Made by a program: the position numbers and the translations under genes
NCBI RefSeq assembly: GCF_004564135.1
Contig: NZ_CP038255.1
Span: 3,087,501 to 3,151,500, forward strand
Source: Terasakiella sp. SH-1
GTDB lineage: Bacteria > Pseudomonadota > Alphaproteobacteria > Rhodospirillales > Terasakiellaceae
Length of the DNA: 64,000 bases
Reading direction: 5' to 3'
Shown here: piece by piece, positions 53,416 through 62,263 of the stretch
How positions within the stretch are numbered: the stretch's first letter is position 1
Layout: each line of letters starts with the position of its first letter
Notes under the pieces: model-generated
Database searches by the model: none
What the model saw: the letters and a program-made list of their open reading frames with translations, nothing else
Told to the model about the DNA's origin: nothing

Positions 53416-54318
53416 ATGAGCTTGATTGCCTTTTTAGGCGCGATTGAAACCGGACTGCTGTTCGGTATTGTCGCCCTTGGTGTCTTCATCAGCTTTCGCG
53501 TACTGGATTTCCCGGACCTGACCGTCGATGGCAGCTTGCCACTTGGTGCCGCCACCGCTGCCACCTTGATTGTCAACGGTATGAACCCCTTTGCCGCCTG
53601 CCTCGCTGCGATGGCCGCAGGGGCTGCTGCCGGATTAGTGACCGCATGGCTGAATGTACGTTTGGGCATTCTCCACCTGCTGGCCTCTATCCTGACCATG
53701 ATTGCGCTTTATTCAGTCAACTTGCGCGTCATGGGCAAACCCAATCAGGCCCTTTTAGGCGAAGAAACGGTCTTTACCCCGTTTGAAAATATGATCGACC
53801 TACCGTATTATTGGGTCACACCAATGGTCCTGCTTGGGATCATTCTGCTTATCCTTATTCTGCTGAACCTGTTTCTATCTTCTGAAATGGGTCTGGGCAT
53901 GCGTGCCACAGGCGTTAATGGCCGTATGGCCGAAGCTCAAGGTATTAACACCAGCACCATGAAACTAACCGGCATTGCGTTGTCCAATGCCATGGTTGCC
54001 TTGGCTGGAGCCCTTTTTGCCCAAATTCAAGGCGGGGCCGATATCACCATGGGTGTGGGTGTCATCGTTGTCGGATTGGCAGCGGTCATTCTGGGTGAAG
54101 CCACCATTTCAACCCGCACCATTATTTTAGCCACCATTGGCTGTGTGGTGGGCTCCATCCTTTATCGTGTGGTGGTCGCCTTAGCCCTGAATGCCGATTT
54201 CATTGGCTTGCAGGCTCAGGACCTGAAACTGGTCACTGCTGTGTTGGTCGTGCTTGCCATGACCTTACCCGGTGCGCGCCAGAAATGGGCCAAACGTAAA
54301 TCCATCAAGGGGGCGTAA
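53416..54318 (+). CDS. ABC transporter permease, TrpY-like
   Basis: 300 residues with eight or so TM helices of the branched-chain amino-acid-type permease fold. It begins with SLIAFLGAIETGLLFGIVAL and contains FRVLDFPDLTVDGSLPLGAA, the conserved loop of this permease group. AAGGATA lies upstream of the ATG. It ends six bases before the ATPase gene. Confidence 0.88.
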   Translation: MSLIAFLGAIETGLLFGIVALGVFISFRVLDFPDLTVDGSLPLGAATAATLIVNGMNPFAACLAAMAAGAAAGLVTAWLNVRLGILHLLASILTMIALYSVNLRVMGKPNQALLGEETVFTPFENMIDLPYYWVTPMVLLGIILLILILLNLFLSSEMGLGMRATGVNGRMAEAQGINTSTMKLTGIALSNAMVALAGALFAQIQGGADITMGVGVIVVGLAAVILGEATISTRTIILATIGCVVGSILYRVVVALALNADFIGLQAQDLKLVTAVLVVLAMTLPGARQKWAKRKSIKGA

Positions 54319-54324
54319 AAGACC

Positions 54325-55119
54325 ATGATCGAAGCCAAAGATATACGCGTCACCTTTAACCCCGGTACCGCCATTGAAAACAAGGCCCTGCGCGGTCTGA
54401 ACCTGAGTATCCCGCAAAGCCAGTTTGTCACTGTCATCGGATCAAACGGGGCAGGAAAATCCACCTTTCTGAATGTGCTGGCTGGTGAGATCAAGACCGA
54501 TAGTGGCACCATCAATATTGATGGGGAAGACGTCACCCGCTGGTCCACGGCCAAACGCTCCGGCCTTGTGGCTCGCGTTTTCCAAGACCCCTTGGCCGGG
54601 ACCTGTGCCAGCCTGACCATTGAAGAAAACCTTGCCCTTGCCTTGGGTCGCGGGGCGAAACGGGGATTGGGCCATGCCGTAACAGCAGAGCGTAAAGAGC
54701 TGTTTCGTGAAAAAATTTCCGTCCTTGGCCTTAATCTGGAAAACCGCCTGGAAGACAAGATGGGACTTCTCTCTGGCGGGCAACGTCAAGCCGTCAGCCT
54801 TGTCATGGCAACCCTCAACCCTATGAAAATCCTGCTGCTCGATGAACATACCGCCGCGCTTGACCCCAAAACAGCAGCCTTTGTTCTGGAACTAACAGAA
54901 AAGCTGGTCAATGAAGGTCAACTCACCACCATGATGGTGACACATTCCATGCGCCAAGCCCTTGATCACGGCCAACGCACCGTCATGTTGCATGAAGGCC
55001 AGGTCGTACTAGATGTGGAAGGCGACCAACGCAAAGGCATGAAAGTCGAAGACTTGCTGCATATGTTTGAAAAAGTGCGCGGCGAAGAAGTCGATGATGA
55101 TAAGCTCCTGTTGAGCTAA
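54325..55119 (+). CDS. ABC transporter ATP-binding protein, TrpZ-like
   Basis: 264 residues. Walker A GSNGAGKST (near 41), signature LSGGQRQAVSL (near 152) and Walker B ILLLDEHTAALD (near 170; the usual DEPT reads DEHT, as in this subfamily) are visible, and the switch His is in MMVTHSM. It powers import of the unknown ligand bound by the product of the 52356 gene. Confidence 0.9.
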   Translation: MIEAKDIRVTFNPGTAIENKALRGLNLSIPQSQFVTVIGSNGAGKSTFLNVLAGEIKTDSGTINIDGEDVTRWSTAKRSGLVARVFQDPLAGTCASLTIEENLALALGRGAKRGLGHAVTAERKELFREKISVLGLNLENRLEDKMGLLSGGQRQAVSLVMATLNPMKILLLDEHTAALDPKTAAFVLELTEKLVNEGQLTTMMVTHSMRQALDHGQRTVMLHEGQVVLDVEGDQRKGMKVEDLLHMFEKVRGEEVDDDKLLLS

Positions 55120-55128
55120 TCAAGCCCC

Positions 55129-55196
55129 GTCATTCCCGCAAAAGCGGGAATCTCCCTCCCTGTCTGACAAAGATCCCCGATCCAGTCGGGGATGAC
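55129..55196. repeat. REPIN-like pair after the ABC transporter operon
   Basis: GTCATTCCCGCAAAAGCGGG plus AATC (55129-55152) and an inverted unit AGATCCCCGATCCAGTCGGG plus GATGAC (55171-55196). It lies nine bases after the ATPase stop and before the thrS promoter. Confidence 0.78.
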
Positions 55197-55206
55197 GATA
55201 GAATAT

Positions 55207-55231
55207 GTAAACTCCACAGTTTACCTTGACA
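55207..55231 (+). promoter_or_regulatory. thrS promoter with adjoining palindrome
   Basis: GTAAAC/GTTTAC (55207-55212 with 55219-55224) is an inverted repeat with a six-base spacer, directly followed by TTGACA at 55226-55231, a good -35 element. The arrangement suggests an operator just upstream of the promoter. No T-box or leader peptide is evident before thrS. Confidence 0.45.
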
Positions 55232-55296
55232 CAGTGCACAATCGCGTTACTTTGCCCCTCTTAATGTAATTCTAAATGTGAGTGAGTGCGAAACCC

Positions 55297-57213
55297 ATGG
55301 TCGCGATTACGTTGCCTGATGGCTCTGTCCGTGAATTTGATGGTTCTGTAACTGGTGCGCAAGTTGCCGCCGATATTGGTGCGGGTCTGGCCAAAGCGGC
55401 TTTGGCTGTACGGATCAATGGTGAAATGAAGGACCTGTCTTTGGAAATTACCGAAGATGTGGAAATGTCCATTGTCACGGCCAAGGACGAAGATGCACTT
55501 GAACTGCTGCGCCATGACGCTGCTCACATTATGGCACAAGCCGTACAAGAACTGTTCGATGATGTACAAGTCACCATCGGCCCGGCGATTGAAAATGGCT
55601 ACTACTACGATTTTGCCACCAAAAAGCCCTTCACCGAAGACGATCTGGCAAAAATCCAGAAAAAAATGGAAGAGATCGTTGATCGCGACTTGCCGATTGA
55701 ACGCGAAGTCTGGGAACGTGACGAACTGATTGCCAAGTTCAAAGACATGGGCGAACTTTACAAAGCTGAGATCATTGAAAGCATTCCGGCTGGCGAAGAC
55801 GTGACCGTTTATCGTCAAGGCGACTGGTTTGATATGTGTCGTGGGCCGCACCTGCCGTCCACAGGCAAGCTGGGCAAAGCGTTCAAACTGATGAAAGTGG
55901 CTGGTGCTTACTGGCGCGGTGATTCCAATAATGAAATGCTGCAACGGATTTACGGAACAGCCTGGGCAGATAAAAAGGCACTGCGTCAATACCTGCATAT
56001 GTTGGAAGAAGCTGAAAAACGTGACCACCGTAAGCTCGGTAAGGAAATGCAGCTCTTTCATTTTCAGGAAGAAGCTGTTGGTTCTGTTTTCTGGCACCCC
56101 CATGGCTGGTCGATCTACCGCAAGGTTCAAGACTATATGCGCACCCGTTTGGAAGAAAACGGCTATGTCGAAGTCAACACCCCACAAATGGTAGACCGCA
56201 AGCTGTGGGAAGATTCAGGTCACTGGGAAAAATTCCGCGAAAACATGTTCATCACAGGTGCAGAAGACAAGGTTCTCGCCATCAAACCGATGAACTGCCC
56301 CTGTCACGTTCAAATCTTTAACCAGGGCTTGAAGTCTTATCGTGACCTGCCGTTACGTATGGCGGAATTTGGCTCCTGTTTCCGTAACGAACCGTCTGGT
56401 GCCTTGCATGGCTTGATGCGTGTGCGTTCCTTTACTCAAGATGATGCCCATATTTTCTGTAGCCCGGATCAAATCATTTCTGAAACCAAGATTTTCTGTG
56501 ACCTGTTGAAATCCATCTATAAAGATTTTGGCTTTGAAGACGTCAAAGTGAAATTCTCAGACCGCCCAGAAGTGCGTGCCGGATCAGACGAGACTTGGGA
56601 TAAAGCGGAAAGTGCTTTGAAAGAAGCCACTGAAGCCGCTGGTCTGGAATGGACATTAAACCCCGGTGAAGGTGCGTTCTATGGCCCGAAACTGGAATTC
56701 GTCTTGCGTGATGCCATTGGCCGGGATTGGCAGTGTGGTACGCTGCAAGTGGACTTCGTTTTGCCAGAGCGCCTTAATGCGGATTATATCGGTGAAGACG
56801 GCCAAAAACACAAACCTGTGATGCTGCACCGTGCGATTCTCGGCTCATTTGAGCGTTTCATCGGGATTTTGATCGAAAACTTTGCAGGTCGCTTCCCCTT
56901 ATGGCTCGCCCCGCAGCAAATCATTGTCGCGTCCATCACATCTGACTTTAATGAATATGCTCAAGAAGTCTGTGATCAGCTAAAAGCCAAGGGTTTGTCT
57001 TGCGATACGGACTTTAGAAATGAGTCCATCAACTATAAAATTCGTGAACACAGCCACGCAAAAGTGCCTGTTATTCTGGTTGTTGGCGGCAAAGAAGCTG
57101 AAAACCGTACCGTTGCCATGCGTCGTTTGGGTGGAAAAACGCAAGAAATTCTTGCACTTGACGAAGTGGTAGCTAAACTAGAAGACGAAGCAGCAAGCCC
57201 TTCTTCAAAGTAG
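55297..57213 (+). CDS. thrS: Threonyl-tRNA synthetase
   Basis: 638 residues from ATG 55297 ([10 protein letters not shown]); GTG 55282 would add five residues. The order is TGS domain, editing domain with [11 protein letters not shown] (HxxxH) and [12 protein letters not shown], class II core (motif 2 [20 protein letters not shown], motif 3 [17 protein letters not shown]) and anticodon-binding domain. Zn ligands include the Cys in [11 protein letters not shown]. The infC gene follows 48 bases on and may share its transcript. Confidence 0.97.
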   Translation: MVAITLPDGSVREFDGSVTGAQVAADIGAGLAKAALAVRINGEMKDLSLEITEDVEMSIVTAKDEDALELLRHDAAHIMAQAVQELFDDVQVTIGPAIENGYYYDFATKKPFTEDDLAKIQKKMEEIVDRDLPIEREVWERDELIAKFKDMGELYKAEIIESIPAGEDVTVYRQGDWFDMCRGPHLPSTGKLGKAFKLMKVAGAYWRGDSNNEMLQRIYGTAWADKKALRQYLHMLEEAEKRDHRKLGKEMQLFHFQEEAVGSVFWHPHGWSIYRKVQDYMRTRLEENGYVEVNTPQMVDRKLWEDSGHWEKFRENMFITGAEDKVLAIKPMNCPCHVQIFNQGLKSYRDLPLRMAEFGSCFRNEPSGALHGLMRVRSFTQDDAHIFCSPDQIISETKIFCDLLKSIYKDFGFEDVKVKFSDRPEVRAGSDETWDKAESALKEATEAAGLEWTLNPGEGAFYGPKLEFVLRDAIGRDWQCGTLQVDFVLPERLNADYIGEDGQKHKPVMLHRAILGSFERFIGILIENFAGRFPLWLAPQQIIVASITSDFNEYAQEVCDQLKAKGLSCDTDFRNESINYKIREHSHAKVPVILVVGGKEAENRTVAMRRLGGKTQEILALDEVVAKLEDEAASPSSK

Positions 57214-57261
57214 GGCGCGCTTTTGTGCATTTTGACGTAGGCAAATTATAGGAGAATTTCA

Positions 57262-57813
57262 ATAGCTCGTCGTCCGATGAAGGCGCAACCGACCTCAGAA
57301 GGTCCACGCGTCAATAGAGAAATCAACGCCCCGCAAGTTCGGCTCGTAGATGAAAATGGTGAAATGGTTGGTGTGGTCTCAGTTGATGAGGCTTTAAAAC
57401 GTGCGCGTAGCGCGGGCACAGACCTGATTGAAGTATCCCCGAACGCGGAACCGCCGGTTTGTAAAATCCTGGATGCCGGGAAATACAAATACGAAGCGCA
57501 AAAGCGTAAAGCCGAAGCCAAGAAAAAGCAAAAAGTCGTACAGGTTAAAGAAATCAAGATGCGCCCCGGCATCGACCAGCACGACTACGATGTTAAAATG
57601 CGCAATGTCTTCAAGTTTTTGGATAATGGCGACAAGGTGAAAGTCACCCTGCGTTACCGTGGCCGTGAAATGGCCCACCAGGAACTGGGTATGGAAATCC
57701 TCAACCGTGTGAAAGAAGATACGGTTGAAGTGGCAAAGGTTGAACACCAGCCGAAAATGGAAGGCCGTCAGATGATCATGATCCTCGGCCCAATCCCGGC
57801 AGGTGCCAAATAA
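57262..57813 (+). CDS. infC: Translation initiation factor IF-3, AUA start
   Basis: 183 residues if translation begins at ATA 57262: GGAG (57251-57254) lies seven bases upstream, the ideal distance, while the first ATG (57277) is 22 bases from it. The family motif xxARRPxK precedes [21 protein letters not shown], so the extra five residues fit IF-3. Non-AUG starts (AUU in E. coli) let IF-3 reject its own mRNA and so autoregulate. The N and C domains are complete, with [16 protein letters not shown] and [10 protein letters not shown]. Confidence 0.93.
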   Translation: MARRPMKAQPTSEGPRVNREINAPQVRLVDENGEMVGVVSVDEALKRARSAGTDLIEVSPNAEPPVCKILDAGKYKYEAQKRKAEAKKKQKVVQVKEIKMRPGIDQHDYDVKMRNVFKFLDNGDKVKVTLRYRGREMAHQELGMEILNRVKEDTVEVAKVEHQPKMEGRQMIMILGPIPAGAK

Positions 57814-57840
57814 GCCTGAAGCACTGCTTTACAGGTTTTA

Positions 57841-57875
57841 AAAACCCGATGATGGAAACGTCATCGGGTTTTTTG
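57841..57875. terminator. Bidirectional terminator between infC and the S4 gene
   Basis: CCCGATGA (57845-57852) pairs with TCATCGGG (57861-57868), flanked by an A-run and followed by TTTTTTG. It serves infC and, less ideally, the convergent gene that ends at 57880. Confidence 0.92.
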
Positions 57876-57879
57876 TTCC

Positions 57880-58272
57880 CTATTTTGTCTCAGTTCGCCA
57901 TTGATCCATTTTGCGCCGTTCACGCTTGGTTGGGCGACCTGATCCCGGTTCACGTTCGGCCACCTTGGGCTCTTTGGGTTTCTTCGCCTTGGGCTGTGGT
58001 GGGTCCAGATCTTCATAAAGGGTTCTGGCCTCCGTCGCTGGACCACGGCGTAGTCCCATCTGGATGACACGGATCAGACGGATATGCGGACCAAGGGGGA
58101 AGGTCAAAACATCTTCGGACTTAAGCTGGACATGAGCCTTGGAAATCAAAGAGCCATTGACGCGTAATTTACCGGAAGTCACAAATTTCGCGGCCAGGGT
58201 GCGGCTTTTAAAAAATCGGGCGTGCCAAAGCCATTTATCGACACGTAAGCTTTCAGGGGCTTCTTTAGTCAT
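57880..58272 (-). CDS. S4-domain RNA-binding protein, Hsp15-like
   Basis: 130 residues. The S4 domain is at about 7-65: LRVDKWLWHARFFKSRTLAA and then KLRVNGSLISKAHVQL. Hsp15 (HslR) of E. coli binds stalled 50S subunits carrying nascent chain. The C-terminal 40 residues are basic and disordered. It overlaps the helicase gene by four bases, a pairing common in alphaproteobacteria, which suggests a shared RNA-related task. Confidence 0.87.
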   Translation of the reverse strand: MTKEAPESLRVDKWLWHARFFKSRTLAAKFVTSGKLRVNGSLISKAHVQLKSEDVLTFPLGPHIRLIRVIQMGLRRGPATEARTLYEDLDPPQPKAKKPKEPKVAEREPGSGRPTKRERRKMDQWRTETK

Positions 58273-60767
58273 GCTTTCCAGTTCTTTAATTGAGCAAACG
58301 GTGAATCTTCGTTGATTTTCACAGGGCGTTTCTTTTTCATCGTTTTCTTCTTTTTTATATGGGACTTCTTGCGTTTGACTTTAAGGTCATCGCCAGACTT
58401 TTCAATATGATAGCCGAGTCGTTTCAGAATATCGGCCATCACCTCATGAGAACATCCCGCCAAAGAGGTAAAATCCCCATCAATCAGGCTGGCAACTTTC
58501 TTGGTCCGCTCCCACGCAAGATCAGCGATACGTTCCACCATGTCAATGCGCACACATCGGCCATTAAAATTACGATACCCCAATGTCCGGTAAAACCCAT
58601 CGGGCATGCCTTTTTCCGCCACAAAAGACATAAGTCCCTCACCGGGGTAAACTGGTGTAATTTCCGGCTGATAAAATAAAACCCAAAGGTCCGCACGCAA
58701 ACGAATAGCTGCTGCCTTGAGCAGTTTGGGACAATAGATGGTGTGACGACCAATAATCACACCGTTTTGGCGCAATATTTTACGGACCTTTTGATCAATC
58801 TGGCCGACCAGTTCACTGACCTTTTTGCGTGGGATCGAACCAAGATGTTCACGAAGTTGAAACACAAGCCCACGCGCCGCCCCTTTAAGGTCGGCACGTT
58901 CCAGATCAAACAGGGGTTTAAATATTTTCCCGATATGATTTTCCAGCCACCGGCCCAAGCGCACCTTAACCCGTTGGCGCAAAGGTTCATCAATCAGGTC
59001 AAAGGGCAAACATTCAAGACGAGGGTGCAACATATCATGACCTTTAAACAGGCGTGCACAAGGATAATCCCGCCATAAAACCCGCCCGTCATCGCGTAAC
59101 GTAAACGCCTCATCCCCTTCTTCTTCGAAAGCTGTGACCCGACGTTCCATTTCCTGACGCAAGGCTTTCAAAGCAGCGGAATTGACTGCCCGTTTGGCAT
59201 GGGCATTATCAGCTTCATCAGCAGCAAAATGGAACCCTTCCAGGCGCCCAACAAAATGACCTTCCACCAGCACGTCACCGGATTTGGTCACTGCGGCAAG
59301 CAAATCATCCTGGTCCTTGAGCTTTTTCATCAACGTTGAGGTCCGGCGATCAACAAATCGTTTGGTCAGTTGTTCATGCAGCGCATCGGACAATTTATCT
59401 TCAATGCTGCGCGTCACATTCTGCCAGTGTTCAGGATCACGCAGCCATTTCGCCCGCTGGGAAATATAGGTCCAGGTGCGGATATTGGACAAACGCTGGG
59501 TCAGCGTGTCGATATCCCCATCGGTGCGATCCAGTCGCTGCACATGGCCTGCTACCCAATCGGTAGGCAGGGTATTTTTATTGGTGCGCAGATGAATAAA
59601 GATTTGGCCCAACAAACGCGGATGACTGTCAGACATGGTCTTGGCAAAATCCGGGATTTGGCAAACTTCCCACAGCAACTGTACGGCTTGCGGATTTTTG
59701 GCCAATGCCATCACATCCGGATTTTTCGCCAGAAACTCCAATGTGATTTCATCTTCACAAATACGTGGGCGGATCAAGCCACGGGTCTGCGGGCTCTTGC
59801 GCAAATCCATCTGCAAGACCTCAACCGAGGTAAAACGCAATCGTGAATTGCGCCAATAAATCTGTTCGAGACGATCAAATTCATGAGCCTCAAGGCGATC
59901 CACAATTTCTGGATCCATAATGGGACAATCAGCTGTCACGCCAAAGGTGCCATCGCGCATATAACGCCCGGCACGCCCGGCAATCTGTGCCATCTCACTG
60001 GCCTGAAGCCCACGCATCTGATGACCATCAAATTTGGACAGGGAGGCAAAGGCCACATGGTCCACATCCATATTCAGCCCCATACCGATGGCATCCGTTG
60101 CCACGATATAATCAACCTCGCCTTCTTGATAAAGTCCCACTTGTGCATTGCGCGTGCGTGGCGAGAGTGCGCCAAGCACAACAGCAGCCCCGCCTTTTTG
60201 GCGGCGGATGAGTTCTGCAATGGAATACACTTCGGAAGCTGAAAAAGCCACAATGGCACTGCGATTAGGCAAGCGGGTAATTTTTTTGGACCCGTTGTAC
60301 GTCAGTTTGGAAAAGCGTGGCCGTTCTTCAAATTCCACCCCCTCAACCAAATGACGGATCAGCGGGGCAATGGACTGAGACCCCATAAACATGGTTTCTG
60401 AACGTCCACGGGCATTGAGCAAACGATCCGTAAAAATATGCCCCCGATCCGGGTCCGAACACAGTTGAATTTCATCAATGGCGATAAAATCCACATCGCG
60501 TTCCAACGGCATAGATTCAACGGTGCAGAGAAAATAACGCGCATGAGGCGGAACGATTCTTTCTTCCCCTGTGATCAGAGCCACTTGCTGGGGGCCTTTA
60601 ATACTAACAACCCGATCATAGTTTTCACGCGCAAGCAGACGCAAGGGAAAGCCAATAATGCCACTGCCATGCGCCATCATACGCTCAAGGGCGAGATAGG
60701 TTTTTCCGGTATTGGTGGGGCCAAGCACGGCAGAAATACGTGCGCGTTGTGATGTGTCAATCTGCAT
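58269..60767 (-). CDS. SUV3-like DExH-box helicase
   Basis: 832 residues. The helicase core has Walker A GPTNTGKTYLALE near residue 15, DEIQL (DExH-type box), GMGLNMDVDHVAF and QIAGRAGRYM. The pattern is that of the alphaproteobacterial relatives of mitochondrial SUV3, an RNA helicase of the degradosome. The C-terminal 50 residues are a Lys-rich tail (KRKKSHIKKKKTMKKKRP), probably RNA-binding. It is the first gene of a two-gene transcript with the S4 protein. Confidence 0.92.
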   Translation of the reverse strand: MQIDTSQRARISAVLGPTNTGKTYLALERMMAHGSGIIGFPLRLLARENYDRVVSIKGPQQVALITGEERIVPPHARYFLCTVESMPLERDVDFIAIDEIQLCSDPDRGHIFTDRLLNARGRSETMFMGSQSIAPLIRHLVEGVEFEERPRFSKLTYNGSKKITRLPNRSAIVAFSASEVYSIAELIRRQKGGAAVVLGALSPRTRNAQVGLYQEGEVDYIVATDAIGMGLNMDVDHVAFASLSKFDGHQMRGLQASEMAQIAGRAGRYMRDGTFGVTADCPIMDPEIVDRLEAHEFDRLEQIYWRNSRLRFTSVEVLQMDLRKSPQTRGLIRPRICEDEITLEFLAKNPDVMALAKNPQAVQLLWEVCQIPDFAKTMSDSHPRLLGQIFIHLRTNKNTLPTDWVAGHVQRLDRTDGDIDTLTQRLSNIRTWTYISQRAKWLRDPEHWQNVTRSIEDKLSDALHEQLTKRFVDRRTSTLMKKLKDQDDLLAAVTKSGDVLVEGHFVGRLEGFHFAADEADNAHAKRAVNSAALKALRQEMERRVTAFEEEGDEAFTLRDDGRVLWRDYPCARLFKGHDMLHPRLECLPFDLIDEPLRQRVKVRLGRWLENHIGKIFKPLFDLERADLKGAARGLVFQLREHLGSIPRKKVSELVGQIDQKVRKILRQNGVIIGRHTIYCPKLLKAAAIRLRADLWVLFYQPEITPVYPGEGLMSFVAEKGMPDGFYRTLGYRNFNGRCVRIDMVERIADLAWERTKKVASLIDGDFTSLAGCSHEVMADILKRLGYHIEKSGDDLKVKRKKSHIKKKKTMKKKRPVKINEDSPFAQLKNWKA

Positions 60768-60919
60768 AACGGCGACACAATGGCCCAGTTTTAAAAGATA
60801 GGCAAGGCAGACTTAAATGACACAATCAAAAGAAATATAATTGGATACATAAACATTTTATTGACGCATTCCCTATAACCTGAGAAACATCTTTTAGATG
60901 TAATTAATGGAATGATGTT

Positions 60920-61549
60920 ATGAAAAATATACAGCGTTATTTGATCGCAGGCGCGATTGCATCAATGATTGGTGGCCAAGCTCTTGCTGATGATCATAAA
61001 ACGATGGGTCCGCGCTTCTATGTCGGCGGGGCTGTTGGTAAAGCCAGTATTGATACTGGTGTGAGTGGTCTAACAGGCTCAGCAAAACTGGATGAAGATG
61101 ATACTGGTTTTAAACTTTATGGCGGGGCCGACCTTAACCAGCTCTTTGGGATAGAAGCGCATTATGCCAATTTCGGTGAAGCGGTCTTAACGGGTAGCAA
61201 CGGGGATAACTTTAACTATAAGGGTGCAACCTACGCCATAATAGCCGATGGCGTAAAAATTTCTGCATCTGCCAAATCGTTAGGGGCAGCAGTAACCGCT
61301 GGGGTAAACGTTACAAAATGGCTACGCCCGATGGCGAAGTTGGGTCTGCATCGTTGGGATTTAGATGCCAATGTGACCAGCAGTGCTGGTAGTGCATCTT
61401 TAAACGATAGCGGCACTGATGCCTTTTTTGGTTTAGGTCTAGAAGCAAATATTTATCAAGATCTCACCGTGCGTGTTGAAGCCGAACGCTTTAAATTCGA
61501 GGATGAAGACGTTGATTTCGTTTCTTTGGGTCTGAAGTACAAGTTCTAA
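60920..61549 (+). CDS. Outer-membrane beta-barrel protein
   Basis: 209 residues with signal peptide MKNIQRYLIAGAIASMIGGQ (cut near ALA). The mature chain alternates polar and hydrophobic residues as in an eight-stranded barrel (RFYVGGAVGKASID, FKLYGGADLNQLFGIEAHYA) and ends in VSLGLKYKF with a C-terminal Phe, the Bam recognition feature. It resembles OmpA-like/OmpW-like small barrels; the function is unknown. It stands alone with a strong terminator. Confidence 0.82.
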   Translation: MKNIQRYLIAGAIASMIGGQALADDHKTMGPRFYVGGAVGKASIDTGVSGLTGSAKLDEDDTGFKLYGGADLNQLFGIEAHYANFGEAVLTGSNGDNFNYKGATYAIIADGVKISASAKSLGAAVTAGVNVTKWLRPMAKLGLHRWDLDANVTSSAGSASLNDSGTDAFFGLGLEANIYQDLTVRVEAERFKFEDEDVDFVSLGLKYKF

Positions 61550-61570
61550 TTTTGACCTAAATATCTTTGA

Positions 61571-61612
61571 GAAAAGAGGGGTGTGCATAGGGGAAGCACA
61601 CCCCTCTTTTCT
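61571..61612 (+). terminator. Terminator after the barrel gene
   Basis: AAAAGAGGGGTGTGC (61572-61586) pairs perfectly with GCACACCCCTCTTTT (61596-61610), a 15-base stem with T residues at its 3' end. It can also act on the convergent DUF2946 gene. Confidence 0.9.
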
Positions 61613-61692
61613 TAGGTCTCACATAGATGAAATGCGCCTTAAAGAGGTGGCAAAAAGTTAAGGCCCTCTCACCTATAAGAGAGGGGAAAACC

Positions 61693-62097
61693 TTAACGAA
61701 AGGGCGGGGCGCGTGGAGCAGAGGGACGGGCCTTCAAGGCCGTTAAGAGACGCTCTGCATCAATTCCTTCATAGAGCTGGGGGAGCCCGTCTAGAGGATT
61801 GTGAAAAACGACATCGGGAAGGAAGTCGATCTCTTTAGGGGTGTCAATAGAACAGAGAATGCAAAGCTCACACACAAAACCATCGGTATGGCTAGGGGCT
61901 TTAGCCGGGTCGTCTGCGTTTAAAACATCAACACGGCAGATACTGGCACGCATCTGCGCTTCAAAATCACTGATTTCAGACCGTTCACCTGCCAGAACGA
62001 CAACAGGGGTCAACAACTGAAACAGAAAGGCAATCAACAGCAGCGCAGAAATATCCGCACGCATTGCCTTGATCATTCTGTTTACAGTGAAAGACAT
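61693..62097 (-). CDS. DUF2946-like small secreted protein
   Basis: 134 residues. An N-terminal hydrophobic helix (ISALLLIAFLFQLLTPVVVL) serves as signal or anchor, then the polar part holds the Cys pair pattern CELCILC typical of DUF2946 and ends in the PRAPPFR tail. Proteins of this family often lie near copper or TonB genes and may bind metal, but no such gene is adjacent here. Function is unproven. Confidence 0.65.
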   Translation of the reverse strand: MSFTVNRMIKAMRADISALLLIAFLFQLLTPVVVLAGERSEISDFEAQMRASICRVDVLNADDPAKAPSHTDGFVCELCILCSIDTPKEIDFLPDVVFHNPLDGLPQLYEGIDAERLLTALKARPSAPRAPPFR

Positions 62098-62154
62098 TCA
62101 ACATTCCAGCAAGAGTAACGTTAGAACTGCCTTATATAGGAAGCGGAGGAACTT

Positions 62155-62197
62155 ATCAAGAAAAACACCCCGCCAACTCAAAGAGTGACGGGGTGTT
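62155..62197 (-). terminator. Terminator after fpr
   Basis: AACACCCCG (62164-62172) pairs with CGGGGTGTT (62189-62197), with an inner ACTC/GAGT stem. On the minus strand it is followed by TTTTTCTT. It lies about 70 bases after the stop of the ferredoxin-NADP reductase gene. Confidence 0.92.
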
Positions 62198-62263
62198 GTC
62201 AAGAGTGACCTGAGGGGTATGAAGGGGGGAAGGGTTCAGGCCACCCTCTTTTTGAAATCTTGA

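Noticed and set aside
55261-56187. 308-codon minus-strand open frame
   Set aside because: It is antisense to thrS, whose motifs are complete in the plus frame.
60840-60919. TTGACG...TATAAC as promoter of the barrel gene
   Set aside because: The two words are only seven bases apart, too close for a sigma-70 promoter.
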